A stretch of 64,000 nucleotides of DNA, from positions 992,001 through 1,056,000 of the forward strand of contig CALKGE010000001.1 of the NCBI GenBank assembly GCA_938084685.1, given 5' to 3'. This document shows, one piece after another, positions 45,548-56,400 of this stretch (positions are counted from its first letter, which is position 1; every line of letters begins with the position of its first letter). Source of the stretch: an uncultured Pirellulaceae bacterium. GTDB taxonomy: Bacteria > Planctomycetota > Planctomycetia > Pirellulales > Pirellulaceae. A program made the translations under genes and the position numbers. Under the pieces are notes generated by a model. That model was not told the origin of the DNA and did no database searches. It worked only from the letters and a program-made list of their open reading frames with translations.

Positions 45548-47125
45548 ATGCGCATCTCGGTACTCCGTCGTCCTTTCCTTGTTTTAATTGCTTTTTTGGG
45601 ATTAGCCGGTATTGTCCGTAGTGATGATCGGCCTAACATCCTGTTCATTTTCTCTGATGATCACGCGGTCAATGCGATCTCAGCCTATGGAAGCCGGCTA
45701 CAGGACGTCGCTCCGACTCCTCACATTGACAGAATAGCCCGTGAAGGTGCTATTTTCAGGAACTCGTTCTGTGCCAATTCGATCTGTGGTCCCTCTCGTG
45801 CGACCGTGCTGACCGGGTTGCATAGTCACAAGAACGGACGGATGCGTAATGGTGGAGCACCATTTGACGGTTCCCAGTGGACCTGTGCCAACGCGCTGCA
45901 ACAGGTTGGTTATCAGACTGCGGTGATTGGTAAGTGGCATCTGCGAAGCAATCCCGTCGGATTTGATTATTGGGAAGTTCTTCCGGGGCAGGGCAATTAC
46001 TACAATCCGGTTTTTATTCATATGGATGGCAGTCGCAAACAGGACAGCGGATATGCAACCGATTTGACGACAGACAAAGCATTGGCCTGGTTAGAAAATC
46101 GTGATAAATCAAAACCATTTTTTTTGATGTGTCAGCATAAGGCACCTCACCGCACATTTGCTCCCGCTCTGCGGCACCTGGACGACTTTGATGGCGTAGC
46201 GATTCCTGAACCGGATACGTTGTTTGATAAATATGAGAACCGTAGTCAGACTCTTGCCAGAAATGAAATGGAAATCGACCGTCACTTTGATTGGGCCTAT
46301 GATGCGAAGGTCCGGAAGGACGAGCGTGGCGACGTGGTGTTGCCAAAGCCGGATCGGTATGGCACGCCCGAATACAACCGGATGAACGATCAGCAGAAGG
46401 CTGAATGGGATGCACACTTTGGTCCGCTCAATCAGCAATTCCTGAAAGATTTTCAGGATGGGAAATTGAGCGAAGAGGACGTGGTCCGCTGGAAGTATCA
46501 GCGGTACATGAAGAATTATCTGGGGACTGTCAAAGCAGTGGATGAAAATGTCGGACGGATGCTTCAGTATCTGGATCAACAAGGATTAGCCGAGAACACG
46601 ATCGTGATTTATTCGTCAGACCAGGGATTCTATCTGGGAGAGCATGGTTGGTATGACAAACGGTGGATGTTTGAAGAGTCATTTAAAATGCCCTTTGTGA
46701 TTCGTTGGCCCGGAGTGATACAGCCTGGTTCAGAGCCCGATACGTTGATTCAGAATATTGATTATGCTCCAACCTTTGCTCAGGTAGCTGGAGCGGAGGT
46801 ACCCGCGAGTGTTCAAGGGAAATCGTTGGTCCCCGTGCTGACCGGCAATGATAAAGACTGGGATCGGGATTCACTCTATTACGCATACTATGAACTTGGT
46901 GAGCATGCAGTTCCTCAGCATTTTGGAGTTCGTACTGATCGGTACAAGTTGATTTATTTTCCGCAGACGGATGAATGGAATATGTTTGATCTGCTCAGGG
47001 ACCCCCAGGAAATGACAAGTGTGTATGGAAAGTCCCGTTACCGGCGAGCCCAGCAGCTGCTCGCTGACGAGTATTATCGCTTGCGTGAATTCTATGACGC
47101 TCCGCCCTATGAAAACCTCAAGTAA
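45548..47125 (+). CDS. Secreted sulfatase
   Basis: Sulfatase of 525 residues. The ATG at 45548 opens the signal peptide (MRISVLRRPFLVLIAFLGLAG); the reading from 45521 adds nine residues before it. Metal site NILFIFSDDHAVNAI; formylglycine motif CGPSR with Cys80; GKWHL present; late SSDQGFYLGEHGWYDKRWM. It aligns along its full length with the sulfatase at 21545-23158, sharing MKNYLGTVK/AKNYLRCVK, NIDYAPTF and the FYDLLRD/MFDLLRD tail. The two are paralogues with the same likely substrate class. Single gene ahead of tRNA-Leu. Confidence 0.93.
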   Translation: MRISVLRRPFLVLIAFLGLAGIVRSDDRPNILFIFSDDHAVNAISAYGSRLQDVAPTPHIDRIAREGAIFRNSFCANSICGPSRATVLTGLHSHKNGRMRNGGAPFDGSQWTCANALQQVGYQTAVIGKWHLRSNPVGFDYWEVLPGQGNYYNPVFIHMDGSRKQDSGYATDLTTDKALAWLENRDKSKPFFLMCQHKAPHRTFAPALRHLDDFDGVAIPEPDTLFDKYENRSQTLARNEMEIDRHFDWAYDAKVRKDERGDVVLPKPDRYGTPEYNRMNDQQKAEWDAHFGPLNQQFLKDFQDGKLSEEDVVRWKYQRYMKNYLGTVKAVDENVGRMLQYLDQQGLAENTIVIYSSDQGFYLGEHGWYDKRWMFEESFKMPFVIRWPGVIQPGSEPDTLIQNIDYAPTFAQVAGAEVPASVQGKSLVPVLTGNDKDWDRDSLYYAYYELGEHAVPQHFGVRTDRYKLIYFPQTDEWNMFDLLRDPQEMTSVYGKSRYRRAQQLLADEYYRLREFYDAPPYENLK

Positions 47126-47199
47126 CTCAGGTCGGTTGCACTGCTTGTCAGATGACTTGCTTGAGTTAAAATCAGGAGTACATCCAAGCCAAACACGTT

Positions 47200-47283
47200 G
47201 CCAGAGTGGCGGAATTGGCAGACGCGCGGGATTCAAAATCCCGTGGCCGCAAGGTCGTGTGGGTTCGATTCCCACCTCTGGTA
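47200..47283 (+). tRNA. tRNA-Leu (anticodon CAA)
   Basis: An 84-base class II tRNA. The acceptor stem GCCAGAG pairs with CTCTGGT (first pair G-U) and discriminator A is at 47283. The anticodon stem CGGGA/TCCCG closes the loop TTCAAAA, giving CAA (reads UUG). A long variable arm is present, and the T-arm is GTGGG-TTCGATT-CCCAC. The CCA end is not encoded. Confidence 0.95.
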
Positions 47284-47290
47284 CTTTCAA

Positions 47291-47351
47291 AAAACCCGTT
47301 TCCTGATCATGTCTGGATCAAGTCTAGATCATGTCTGGAAGCGGGTTTTTT
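47291..47351 (+). terminator. Rho-independent terminator after tRNA-Leu
   Basis: A 13-bp stem (47291-47303 with 47337-47349, one G-U pair) closes a 33-base loop and runs into six T residues. The loop contains two copies of GATCATGTCTGGA. It starts 7 bases after the tRNA. Confidence 0.75.
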
Positions 47352-47404
47352 GATGTATCTCTGAGTGCTCACAGAAATCTGGTTTCACGAGACGGATAAA
47401 TATC

Positions 47405-49099
47405 CTACTCGTAGACGGAATCGTCCAGCACCAGTTTATAAATCGTTCCCTGGTAACCAACGATAAAGAGCTCGCCATCGTGATCCACACCAAAGGAACA
47501 CGGCTTTTCTGGTACCTCACCAATCACGCGGACATCCACCAGCTTGCGGTTTTTCTGAGTCATCGCCCAAATTGTCTTTGTTTCAAAATCGGCAAAGATA
47601 TATTTGCCCACGTAGGAAGGGCTGCGATTGCCTCGGTAAACATAGCCACCAGTCACTGACACCCCATGCTTGCGTCGGTAGGCAATCACTGGAGGCGTAA
47701 AGGACTCGCCGTCACGCAAATACTGCTTGGAAAACGGAGTGAAGGCTTCATAGACATTCCATCCGTGGTTTTCACCCAGGCGGGGCATGTTGATTTCTTC
47801 GTAAAGGTTCTGCCCAATATCACCTACATACATTTCTTTGGTTTTCGTATCCCAACTGAATCGCCAGGGCATGCGAAAACCATAGGCCCAGATCTCAGGA
47901 AGCGCTCCGGCTGCCGCATTGCGAAACGGGTTGTCTTTCGGAATCGCATACGGAAGCCCTTTTTCCTGATGGTCCACGTCAATACGCAGAATTTTCCCCA
48001 GGTGCAAACGGAGGTTTTGGCCATTGCCAAGCGGGTCCTCCTGCGGCCCGCCGTCGCCAGCACCGATATACAGATATCCGTCAGGGCCAAAAGCCAGCAT
48101 ACCTCCCCAATGCAAGACGGTCGGCTGCTCGATCTTCAACAGTCGTCTTGACGTGCCACCCGCATCGCTACTCAGATCCGCCGTGGCAGTTCGTTCCACG
48201 ATCACGGGTGAGAAAATATCATTTTCACGCAAATGGTAATTCAAGTAGTACTTACGGTTGTTCAGAAAGTCAGGATGAAATGCCATACACAGCACGCCCT
48301 CGTAAGTCCCCGTAATGGCTTCATGACTCAGATCAGCCCACCGCTCTTTCTTGCTTCCTGCGGGAGTCACTGTGAGTTGATACACGTGCCGAGTCTTCTG
48401 TTCGACAATCATATAGGTGTTATTCGCTCCCGGTTTGGCCAGGATGCATACAGGATGATCAAAGCGAAGGGATTCATCATGCAGCGGTTCTACGCGTGCC
48501 GGTTTGGCTAACGTCTTAAAGGTGTCGGGCATACCAGGGTAGGCGACCCCATTTTTTTGTTTGAGTGTCGTCAGGTATTCGATCAGATCGCGAAATTGAG
48601 ATTCGTCGATGACTTTGTAGAGGTCCGCCGGCATCAGAGAGGTACTGCTGCGGGATTGTTCATCTATATCCTGGAGAGCGATTTTGACGGTATCACCCTT
48701 GTCATTGATCAGTTCAATGAACTCTTTCGACTGCGACTGCAACACGCCGGTGATGACCTTGCCGTCGACAGTCGTGATGGCATGGCTCGCATGGTCTGGA
48801 TGAATTCGGGCACTCGGTTCCAATACAGACTGAATCAATTGATCCCGATCAAACTTATCGCCGATGACCATGAGATCGGGGCCGGCTTTGACTTCCTTCC
48901 TGCCAACACTGTGGCATTTTCGGCAATTCGACTTTTCGGATTCAAATACAGTTTTTCCCTTAGCCGCGTCTCCAGATTGACTGGCGGCCGTAGTATAACG
49001 GGCTACGATTTGCTTTCGATCTGTATCCTGAGCACGTACGATGGTTGCATGCTGGAGACTAAGAAGTGAGAGAGCAAGTATCAGAGTAGATGGACGCAT
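47405..49099 (-). CDS. Secreted PQQ-type sugar dehydrogenase with N-terminal cytochrome c-like domain
   Basis: Product of 564 residues with a signal peptide (about 1-23, ending VRA). Residues about 40-170 form a cytochrome c-like domain of the type common in Planctomycetes: CRKCH at 59-63 for heme c, then LEPSARIHPDHA and ITGVLQSQSKEFI. From about residue 195 a glucose/sorbosone dehydrogenase beta-propeller follows: FDHPVCILAKPG, CMAFHPDF, HWGGMLAFGPDGYLYIGAGD, GKILRIDVD, WAYGFRMPWRFSWD and VTGGYVYRG. Such proteins oxidise sugars with PQQ and could pass electrons to the attached heme. PQQ binding is inferred from the family. Single gene. Confidence 0.88.
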   Translation of the reverse strand: MRPSTLILALSLLSLQHATIVRAQDTDRKQIVARYTTAASQSGDAAKGKTVFESEKSNCRKCHSVGRKEVKAGPDLMVIGDKFDRDQLIQSVLEPSARIHPDHASHAITTVDGKVITGVLQSQSKEFIELINDKGDTVKIALQDIDEQSRSSTSLMPADLYKVIDESQFRDLIEYLTTLKQKNGVAYPGMPDTFKTLAKPARVEPLHDESLRFDHPVCILAKPGANNTYMIVEQKTRHVYQLTVTPAGSKKERWADLSHEAITGTYEGVLCMAFHPDFLNNRKYYLNYHLRENDIFSPVIVERTATADLSSDAGGTSRRLLKIEQPTVLHWGGMLAFGPDGYLYIGAGDGGPQEDPLGNGQNLRLHLGKILRIDVDHQEKGLPYAIPKDNPFRNAAAGALPEIWAYGFRMPWRFSWDTKTKEMYVGDIGQNLYEEINMPRLGENHGWNVYEAFTPFSKQYLRDGESFTPPVIAYRRKHGVSVTGGYVYRGNRSPSYVGKYIFADFETKTIWAMTQKNRKLVDVRVIGEVPEKPCSFGVDHDGELFIVGYQGTIYKLVLDDSVYE

Positions 49100-49207
49100 G
49101 ATGGGAATTCGCTGGGAGTGAATAAGTGGTAGAACTGCTACTACTAAAGTAACGCAGAGAGGGAAGCATTAAAACGTTTCGTAACCAGCACGATACAGAT
49201 TTATTCG

Positions 49208-50260
49208 TCACCCCAGGCTATTCAGAAGAGACTTCACGTCGTCAGAGGCGACATTCCACATGCGCTGCATCATTTCCTGTGCGTCCAGGTACTCATAGTT
49301 TTCAATATCGCCGACGATTCCATTGAGTGGTGTTTTTGAATCCAGACTCTGTTCGACCCGTTCTATGAAAGCGGGCAAATCTTCAGAAAGTTCGATCGCT
49401 TCGTCCATGTTCATCTGGCCGGATTTGATCCCTTTCATGTTTTGGGGAAACAATGATTCATCTACCAGCTCCGGTGAAATCAATTCAATCAATGCAGTTT
49501 CCACACCTCCGGCATGCTGGTCACCCCGTTCACCCGCGAATTGGATTAACGGTTCGTGCAACCATCGGAACTGGTAATCATCGCACGAGCTGATACGTAG
49601 TCCTTCCTGGATAGCCTGCCGGTGTACGATCGATCCGTGTACATCCACCACATAGATTCCTGTCGGGTGTAACCATTTCATGATGGCATCCGTGTAACCG
49701 GCAACATACTGGACGAGTAACCCCGGCGTGATATCAATGCTCAATCCAAAGGGCAGTCCCCAGGTGAGATGACCATACTCGACAGGCGGAGCGATCATGA
49801 TTTCAGGAAAACGGCGTTTCAGTTGGTCCAACACGGCATAGCTTTGAATCGTATCTGTAGCTAGCGGAAGATGAGGACCATGCTCTTCAACTGCCGTGTC
49901 CACGGAAAAACAGACGACTTTGCCGGAACCCGGCGGAGGCCAGTCGTATTTGGGCATTTCCACCACGATCAGATCGGTCTCCAGTGATTGCCGCTGGCCG
50001 CTTTCCCAGTAGTACGGAAAACAGTGCTTGATACGTTCCAGCAGGTTTTGCTTCAGTTCAGGTGTCATCGCTTCATGGTACAGCGGAGGTAAAACCAGTG
50101 GTCCCATTTCTGCGATCAGATCGGCAGGTGTTCCCAGCGAGACAATAGGCAGAACAGGGCATTCATAGCGAATCTGCTCTTTGAGCTTGGGCAGTGAGTA
50201 GCTCGTCAGTAACGGACCCTCGTTGATCTTTTCAGGTAAGCAGAAGGAGCAGTCAGTCAT
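49208..50260 (-). CDS. Creatininase family amidohydrolase with altered metal motif
   Basis: Product of 350 residues from the ATG at 50260. The reading from 50398 would add 46 residues and overlap the divergent gene's leader, so it is rejected. Creatininase features: VDTAVEEHGPHLPLATDT (Glu, His and Asp metal ligands), YGHLTWG, and a late DQHAGGVETALIEL with His and Glu ligands. The central site, usually NGHGGN, reads VDVHGSIVHRQ, so the His survives but both Asn residues are gone. The N-terminal about 120 residues are an extension outside the family. The substrate is unknown; true creatininase activity is doubtful. Confidence 0.8.
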   Translation of the reverse strand: MTDCSFCLPEKINEGPLLTSYSLPKLKEQIRYECPVLPIVSLGTPADLIAEMGPLVLPPLYHEAMTPELKQNLLERIKHCFPYYWESGQRQSLETDLIVVEMPKYDWPPPGSGKVVCFSVDTAVEEHGPHLPLATDTIQSYAVLDQLKRRFPEIMIAPPVEYGHLTWGLPFGLSIDITPGLLVQYVAGYTDAIMKWLHPTGIYVVDVHGSIVHRQAIQEGLRISSCDDYQFRWLHEPLIQFAGERGDQHAGGVETALIELISPELVDESLFPQNMKGIKSGQMNMDEAIELSEDLPAFIERVEQSLDSKTPLNGIVGDIENYEYLDAQEMMQRMWNVASDDVKSLLNSLG

Positions 50261-50463
50261 GTTTGAGTTGGTGGATGAAAGAGGGACGGAATTATTAAGG
50301 TGCCGGTTTGCGGCCACCCTATCGACGGGAAAATATGATGGTAAAATCGACCGTGTAACCGCAGCAAAGCATACCACAACGGGCCCTGTTGATGCCACGT
50401 GAGGAGAGCTTGCGACGAGTTATCCGCAAACAAATCACTATACAGGTATACAGGATTAATCAG

Positions 50464-51645
50464 ATGTTCAGTTCTCTGGAAATGGCTCCACCGGATGCAA
50501 TTCTTGGACTTAATGTCGCATTTCGCAACGACCCTAATCCCGGCAAAATCAATTTAGGTGTTGGAGTTTACAAAAATGAAGCGGGGAATACGCCTGTTCT
50601 TGAATGCGTAAAAAAAGCTGAACAACTGCTGCTGGAAAAGGAAACGAGTAAATCCTACCTGGGCATCGATGGCTTACCAGAATATGGCCCGCTGGTACGT
50701 AAGGTACTCTTTGATGGTTCGGTCGAGGAATCCCGGGCTGTCACTCTGCAGACTCCCGGTGGAACCGGAGCATTGCGAGTTGCAGGTGATTTTCTGAAAC
50801 ACAAGGTTGGAGCTTCACGTATCTGGCTGAGCAATCCCACCTGGGCAAATCACAATGGAGTTTTTTCCAGTGCTGGTTTGGCGGTGGACTCCTATAAATA
50901 CCTCGATGGCTCAGGTCTCGCTTTGGATTTTCAGGGTTTGCTTGACAGCATTGCCCAAATTCCGGCAGGGGACATTATTTGCCTGCATGCCTGCTGTCAC
51001 AATCCGTCTGGTGTTGATCCCAGTCTCGAACAGTGGGAGCAGATCGCAGAAGCCTGTAAGACTGGCGGAGTGCTTCCCTTGATTGACTTTGCCTATCAAG
51101 GATTTGCTAATGGTCTGAATGAGGATGCCGCAGCGCTGAGATTGTTTGCCAGTCAGGTCGATGAGTTTATCGTATGCAGTAGCTTTTCAAAGAATTTCGG
51201 ACTCTATTGCGAGCGGATTGGTGCTCTGACAATTGTGGCAGAAAACGAGTCGGCAGCCGCAGCGGCACTGAGTCACGCCAAGAAGGCAGTCAGGACGAAT
51301 TACAGTAATCCGCCAAAACATGGCGGTGCCGTCGTGACCACGGTTTTAGGATGCGAGGATCTGTTTGCACAGTGGGATGGCGAAGTGGCAGCGATGCGGG
51401 ATCGTATCAACGGTCTCCGCAAACTGTTTGTGGAGACAATGGCAGCCAAAGGGAGTCCCATCGACTACTCCTTTATTCAGCAGCAACGTGGGATGTTTTC
51501 CTATTCCGGCTTGAATGCCATGCAGGTAGATCAGTTGAAGAATGATCACTCGATTTACATCGTAGGTAGCGGTCGAATCAATGTAGCTGGACTGAACAGC
51601 GGAAACGTGGAACGGTTGTGTGACGCAATCCTGCAGGTAATCTGA
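50464..51645 (+). CDS. Aspartate/aromatic aminotransferase, class I
   Basis: PLP-dependent aminotransferase of 393 residues, cytoplasmic, of the AspC/TyrB group. Visible features: start region MFSSLEMAPPDAILGLN, INLGVGVYKNEAG, YLGIDGLPEYG, PGGTGALRVAGDF, HNPSGVDPS, and the PLP lysine in SSFSKNFGLY (Lys243), followed by RIGAL. The ATG at 50464 fits the family start and has AGGA at a suitable distance; the reading from 50389 adds 25 residues. AspC and TyrB cannot be told apart here. Divergent from the creatininase-like gene. Confidence 0.94.
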   Translation: MFSSLEMAPPDAILGLNVAFRNDPNPGKINLGVGVYKNEAGNTPVLECVKKAEQLLLEKETSKSYLGIDGLPEYGPLVRKVLFDGSVEESRAVTLQTPGGTGALRVAGDFLKHKVGASRIWLSNPTWANHNGVFSSAGLAVDSYKYLDGSGLALDFQGLLDSIAQIPAGDIICLHACCHNPSGVDPSLEQWEQIAEACKTGGVLPLIDFAYQGFANGLNEDAAALRLFASQVDEFIVCSSFSKNFGLYCERIGALTIVAENESAAAAALSHAKKAVRTNYSNPPKHGGAVVTTVLGCEDLFAQWDGEVAAMRDRINGLRKLFVETMAAKGSPIDYSFIQQQRGMFSYSGLNAMQVDQLKNDHSIYIVGSGRINVAGLNSGNVERLCDAILQVI

Positions 51646-51955
51646 GTGCCAGACGGACCTACCGGATAATTCTACTGACGCCCTGGTTGGTGCTCACCAT
51701 CTGCTTGAGAGTGAATCTGCGTGTGGCCAGACTGCAGGCGGAAGGTAATCCCTATAATCCTCACATTTGATCCTGAGTGGGAAAGCGTCATTGATTTGGC
51801 TCTAACTTCGCGGGATTTTTACCGTTTTGATGGTGTTGCATTGACGAGGTCCTATTTACACTGAATTGGGTTGGAATAACGCAACATTTGCCGTAAGTTC
51901 GTGTTTAATCAACTATCCAATGTTGCTCTCCTGAAACCGTGGACTAATTCAGACA
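51646..51955. other. Spacer of 310 bases before the RND adaptor gene
   Basis: No complete gene. An open stretch ending with TGA at 51770 reads RRTYRIILLTPWLVLTICLR and ends EGNPYNPHI. It is hydrophobic and gene-like but lacks a usable start, so it may be the remnant of a small membrane protein. The rest should contain the promoter of the efflux operon; no strong promoter is seen. Confidence 0.35.
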
Positions 51956-53386
51956 ATGAATTACAAAAAGATTGGCCTGGGAATTTTACTCCCCATCGCT
52001 ATTTGGGTTTTGGCTTTTGGCGTCATCGCTTCGGTTAGCTCTCCGGTTGTTCCTCCCGACCAGCAACAGCAGGAAACGGTTGCTTTGGTCGATTCCATCG
52101 CTGTCCGCCCGTTCACAGACACATTTGTTATCGAAGCAGATGGCGTCGTTGTTCCGTTTCGCGAAATTCAGCTGGCTTCCCTGGTGAGTGGACGTATTGA
52201 ATTCAAATCGGAGAATTGCAGAGCAGGACGAAAAGTCAGAAAGGGAGACGAATTGTTCCGCATAGACAGTCAGGATTATGAACTGGCTGTGGAACAGTTA
52301 AAGCGACAATTGCGACAGGCTGAAATTGATTTGGTAGATGCCGGGCTGGAGATTACCAAGGCGACAGACCTCCTGAAACTGGCCAACGAAGACCTGAGGC
52401 TGGCGGCCGCTGAACATGCTCGGCTTAAAAAACTTCGTGAGACGACTAATGCAGTATCCATCACGGATGTCGAACGGTCCAAACGGTCCGAGCTGACGGC
52501 TCAGAACACCGTGGTGCAATATAACGCTCAACTGAATTCTGCTCGGCAACGAGAATACAAACTGACCAGCAGTAAAGAACTGACGGAAATCTCACTGCAG
52601 AAAGCCAATCTGGATCTGGCCAGAACGTCTGTGAAAGCTCCCGTCGACGGTGTCATCATTCAGGAATTGGTTGAAGAAGATTCCTTTGCTCAACCGGGCA
52701 CGAATTTGGTGACCATCGAGGACACCAAACAGGGAGAGATTCGAGCTAACCTCAAAATGGATGACCTGCTGTGGATACTCGGCGGCGCCGAGCGTCTGGA
52801 GGATACGGCCGGAGCCACGTTACCTCCATTGAAGGTCGGCGTGAGTTACAGCTTTTCGGGGTCGCGGAATCTGACCATCCACTGGGATGGAGTTTTAAGT
52901 CGTTTTGATGGTCGTGGGCTGGACGCCACAACTCGTACAGTACCGGTCAGAATTGTGGTTCCCCAGCCCGACGCGGAAGGTTTCGGAGATATTGGTGCTT
53001 TAGTCCGTGGGATGTTCGTCGAACTTGCCATCGGAGTCGAAAATCAGGATGGGTTGGTTTTGATTCCCAGACAAAGTCTTACGTCTTCCAACGAAGTTTT
53101 TGTGGTGACTCCGGCAGCGGAGGGGCAGCCGGTCCCGGAGATTATTCCGGAAGGGAGATCGCCTGGATTTTACCACAAGGTGGAAGGTGTTGTCCCGCTG
53201 CATTCGGTGGAGATTGATGGTGAACACTTCTGGGTGGTGGATACCAGCTCCAACGATCTGACAGCCAACTCCCGGGTGGTGACGCGCCGACTCTTTGGTG
53301 TAACGGCAGGAACTTTGGTGGCGTATGAAGCATCACCGCCGGCTGACGAGAATTCTGAGAACTCGCAGGAAATTGCGTCGGAATAG
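51956..53386 (+). CDS. RND efflux periplasmic adaptor (HlyD/MFP family)
   Basis: Membrane fusion protein of 476 residues that would link an inner-membrane RND pump to an outer-membrane channel. One N-terminal membrane anchor (about 8-28) is followed by a lipoyl-like half (VVVPFREIQLASLVSGRI near residue 65, KGDELFRID). A long alpha-helical hairpin with Ala/Leu/Lys-rich coiled coils comes next (about 105-215), then the second lipoyl half (ARTSVKAPVDGVII) and beta-barrel (FDGRGLDATTRTVPVRI). The C-terminal 80 residues are poorly conserved. The pump gene follows after 24 bases. Confidence 0.93.
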   Translation: MNYKKIGLGILLPIAIWVLAFGVIASVSSPVVPPDQQQQETVALVDSIAVRPFTDTFVIEADGVVVPFREIQLASLVSGRIEFKSENCRAGRKVRKGDELFRIDSQDYELAVEQLKRQLRQAEIDLVDAGLEITKATDLLKLANEDLRLAAAEHARLKKLRETTNAVSITDVERSKRSELTAQNTVVQYNAQLNSARQREYKLTSSKELTEISLQKANLDLARTSVKAPVDGVIIQELVEEDSFAQPGTNLVTIEDTKQGEIRANLKMDDLLWILGGAERLEDTAGATLPPLKVGVSYSFSGSRNLTIHWDGVLSRFDGRGLDATTRTVPVRIVVPQPDAEGFGDIGALVRGMFVELAIGVENQDGLVLIPRQSLTSSNEVFVVTPAAEGQPVPEIIPEGRSPGFYHKVEGVVPLHSVEIDGEHFWVVDTSSNDLTANSRVVTRRLFGVTAGTLVAYEASPPADENSENSQEIASE

Positions 53387-53410
53387 AGGGAAGCAAGAGG
53401 CAAGTCTACC

Positions 53411-56400
53411 GTGATTAAGCGAATTGTCGCATGGGCCATTGATCGCTCGGCTGCTATGAACACGCTGATGATCGCCATCATCCTGTCTGGGATTTTCAGT
53501 TTTGGTGTGATGCGCCGTGAAAGCTTTCCGGAATTTGAACTGGAGATTATTCTTGTCACGGTACCATACCCAGGCGCGGCTCCGGCCGTAACGGAAGAAG
53601 GAATCTGTCAGAAGCTGGAATCGGCGATCCACCCTATTGCGGGAATTAAAAAACTGACAAGTGTCGCGGCCGAAGGTGTTGGTTATGCTGTCGTCGAAAT
53701 ATACCCCGGCGAAGATGCTCAAAAAATCCTGAATGAGATTCGGGGAGCGGTTGATCGGATTCCCAGTTTTCCTCAGCTGGCAGAAAACAAGGACATTCGT
53801 CAGATTACGATGCGAAATCCTGCCATCCGAGTTGGCGTGCTGGGGCCCAAAGGTGCAACTGGCAAAGAAGCCGAGATGGAATTGCGGAACCTGACCGAGG
53901 AGATTCGGCAGGAGCTATTAGTTCAAAAACCGTTGTCCAAGTCTGGACTGGCAGGGCTGTTTCAGTTTTTTACCGTGAACCCCGAGCAACCGGTGGTCAC
54001 GCAGGCAGATATCATTGGTGCCAAGCCTTATCAGATTGATGTTGAAATTCGCGAGCAGGACTTGCGCAAATATAACCTCTCATTGAAACAGGTTGCTCAG
54101 ATCCTCCGCCAGGAAAATATTGATATTCCTGGTGGCACGTTGAGATCTGAAGTCGGCGATGTTTCGCTGCAATCCAAAAACAAAGGAGTCACCGGCGAAG
54201 AAATTGCGGAATTGCCACTGTTGCGAACCAATGGTGAAGTTGTTCTGAAGGTGAAAGATATTGCCACCGTTTATGATGGCTTCGCTGATGTCGACTCGAT
54301 TGATGATGTGAACGGTCACCCTGCTAACGTGATCTCGGTGATGCGATCACCGTCTGAAGATATTTTGCGGATCACCGAAGCGGTGCATCACTATGTAGAA
54401 CAACGTAATCAGACGATGCCACAGGGATACAAACTGGAAGTCTGGTTCGACCAGTCCCTTTATGTGGAAGAGCGAATGGATCTGTTGGTGGATAACGGAT
54501 TGCAGGGGTTGCTGTTGGTCTTCATCGTTTTAGCACTCTTTCTGGAGTTTCGTCTGGCCTTTTGGGTAGCGATGGGGATTCCGATTTCAGTACTTGGTGC
54601 CGGAGTGGTACTGATCTATCTGGGTCAAACAATCAATATGATTTCATTATTTGCCTTCCTGCTGGCGTTAGGGATTGTGGTCGACGATGCCATTGTGGTG
54701 GGCGAGAATATCTATCGTTATCAGGAGAAGGGGTTGAGACCACTTCAGGCTGCAGTGCAGGGTACGGCAGAGGTGTTTCCAGCCGTGTCAGCTTCGGTCT
54801 CCACAACGATCATCGCTTTTACTCCCTTGCTGTTTATCGCCGGGATTATGGGGAAGTTCTTTGCAGTCATGCCAGCCGCCGTAATTGCCATGCTGGCTAT
54901 TTCCCTGTTTGAATGCGTATTGATTCTTCCCGCCCATTTAGGACACGAATCAGGGCGTGTGGAAGCTTTGCTTCGCTGGATATTCGGGCCCATACGACCA
55001 CTTTTATGGTGTATCAAAAAGGCGAATCAGGCAGGGTCATGGTGCCTGGGGAAGATTATCAATACGGTTTACGTACCCAGCCTGCGAGTTTCGCTCAGGT
55101 TTCCGCTGCTCCCGATCAGTATTGCGACAGCCTTACTGGTCATTACGGTTGCTGTGGTGGCCAAAGGTGTAATTCCGTTTGTGTTTTTCCCGAAAATGGA
55201 CAGCTTTATTCTGAGTGCTCAGGTCGTTTTTCCTGACGGGACGCCGTCGTCCGTACCGGATGCTGCTACGAAAGAATTGGAAGCAGTTGCGTTACAGCTT
55301 AAGGAGGAACTTTCACCTGATCGTGATCTGTACAAGGTGGTCCACCGTGCCGTCGGGCATACAACAGGATTATCGTCGGATGGAGTCAGTAGCGGTGATT
55401 CCGGAGCATTTATCGGAGTCGTGGATATTGAGCTGGTCGATAGCAGTCAACGGGATTACACCAGCCAGGAACTGATCAGCCGTTGGCGAGAGCTGGCTCC
55501 CAAATTCCCCGATGCAGAATCACTTGTATTCAGCGAAGGTGGAGGTCCTGGAGGCCCCGGCGGAAAGGCCATTGAATTCAAATTACTTGCTCCGATGAAA
55601 AACATGAAGGAATTGGAGGCTGCGGCCGCCGATTGTATTTCCTTTCTGAAATCCAAGCCAGGCGTGGAAGACGTGCAGGATGACGTTCAGTTGGGCAAAG
55701 AGGAGTATCAGTTCAGGGTGAAAGAGGATGCCCAGGTCATGGGGATCACAACGGCAGATTTAGCAGATGCTGTTCGCGGAGCTTTCTACGGAGAGGAAGT
55801 TATGCGTCTGCAGCGAGGCCGTCACGAAGTGAAGCTGATGGTCCGTTATCCGGAAGAGCAGCGTCGGCGATTGCTGAGTCTGTCGGATATTCGGGTACGC
55901 GGCAACGACAATGCCGAAAGGCCGATTACGGAGGTTGCTGAAATCACCAAGGTGCGGGAATTTGCCGAGCTTAATCGAGTGAACCAACTGCGGTCTATTA
56001 CGATCACAGGTGATGTCGATGCGACGCAGGGCGTGACTTCCAACATGATTTACTATGCAGATTTGGGCGATGGAAAGAAGTCCTTTGTGGATTACTTTCG
56101 TACCGACATCGAGGAGAAATATCCGAATGTCTACATCAAGTTCGAGGGGCAGGCACAGCAACAGAAAGAGTCTGTTGACAGTATGATCACCGGTTTCATC
56201 GTGGCGACGCTGGTGATTTTCTTTGTGCTGACATTACAGTTCAAATCATACCTGCAGCCGTTCCTGATCATGTCCATTATTCCCGTTGGACTTATCGGAG
56301 CAGTCTGGGGGCACTTTTTCATGGGCCTGGAAGTGACCCTTTTCAGCCTCTGCGGCATCGTGGCTTTGATGGGAGTTGTTATTAACGACTCGATCGTATT

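Noticed and set aside
47304..47336. Repeated GATCATGTCTGGA after tRNA-Leu as a phage or island attachment site
   Set aside because: Both copies lie within the loop of the terminator hairpin, and no integrase or foreign-looking genes are present.
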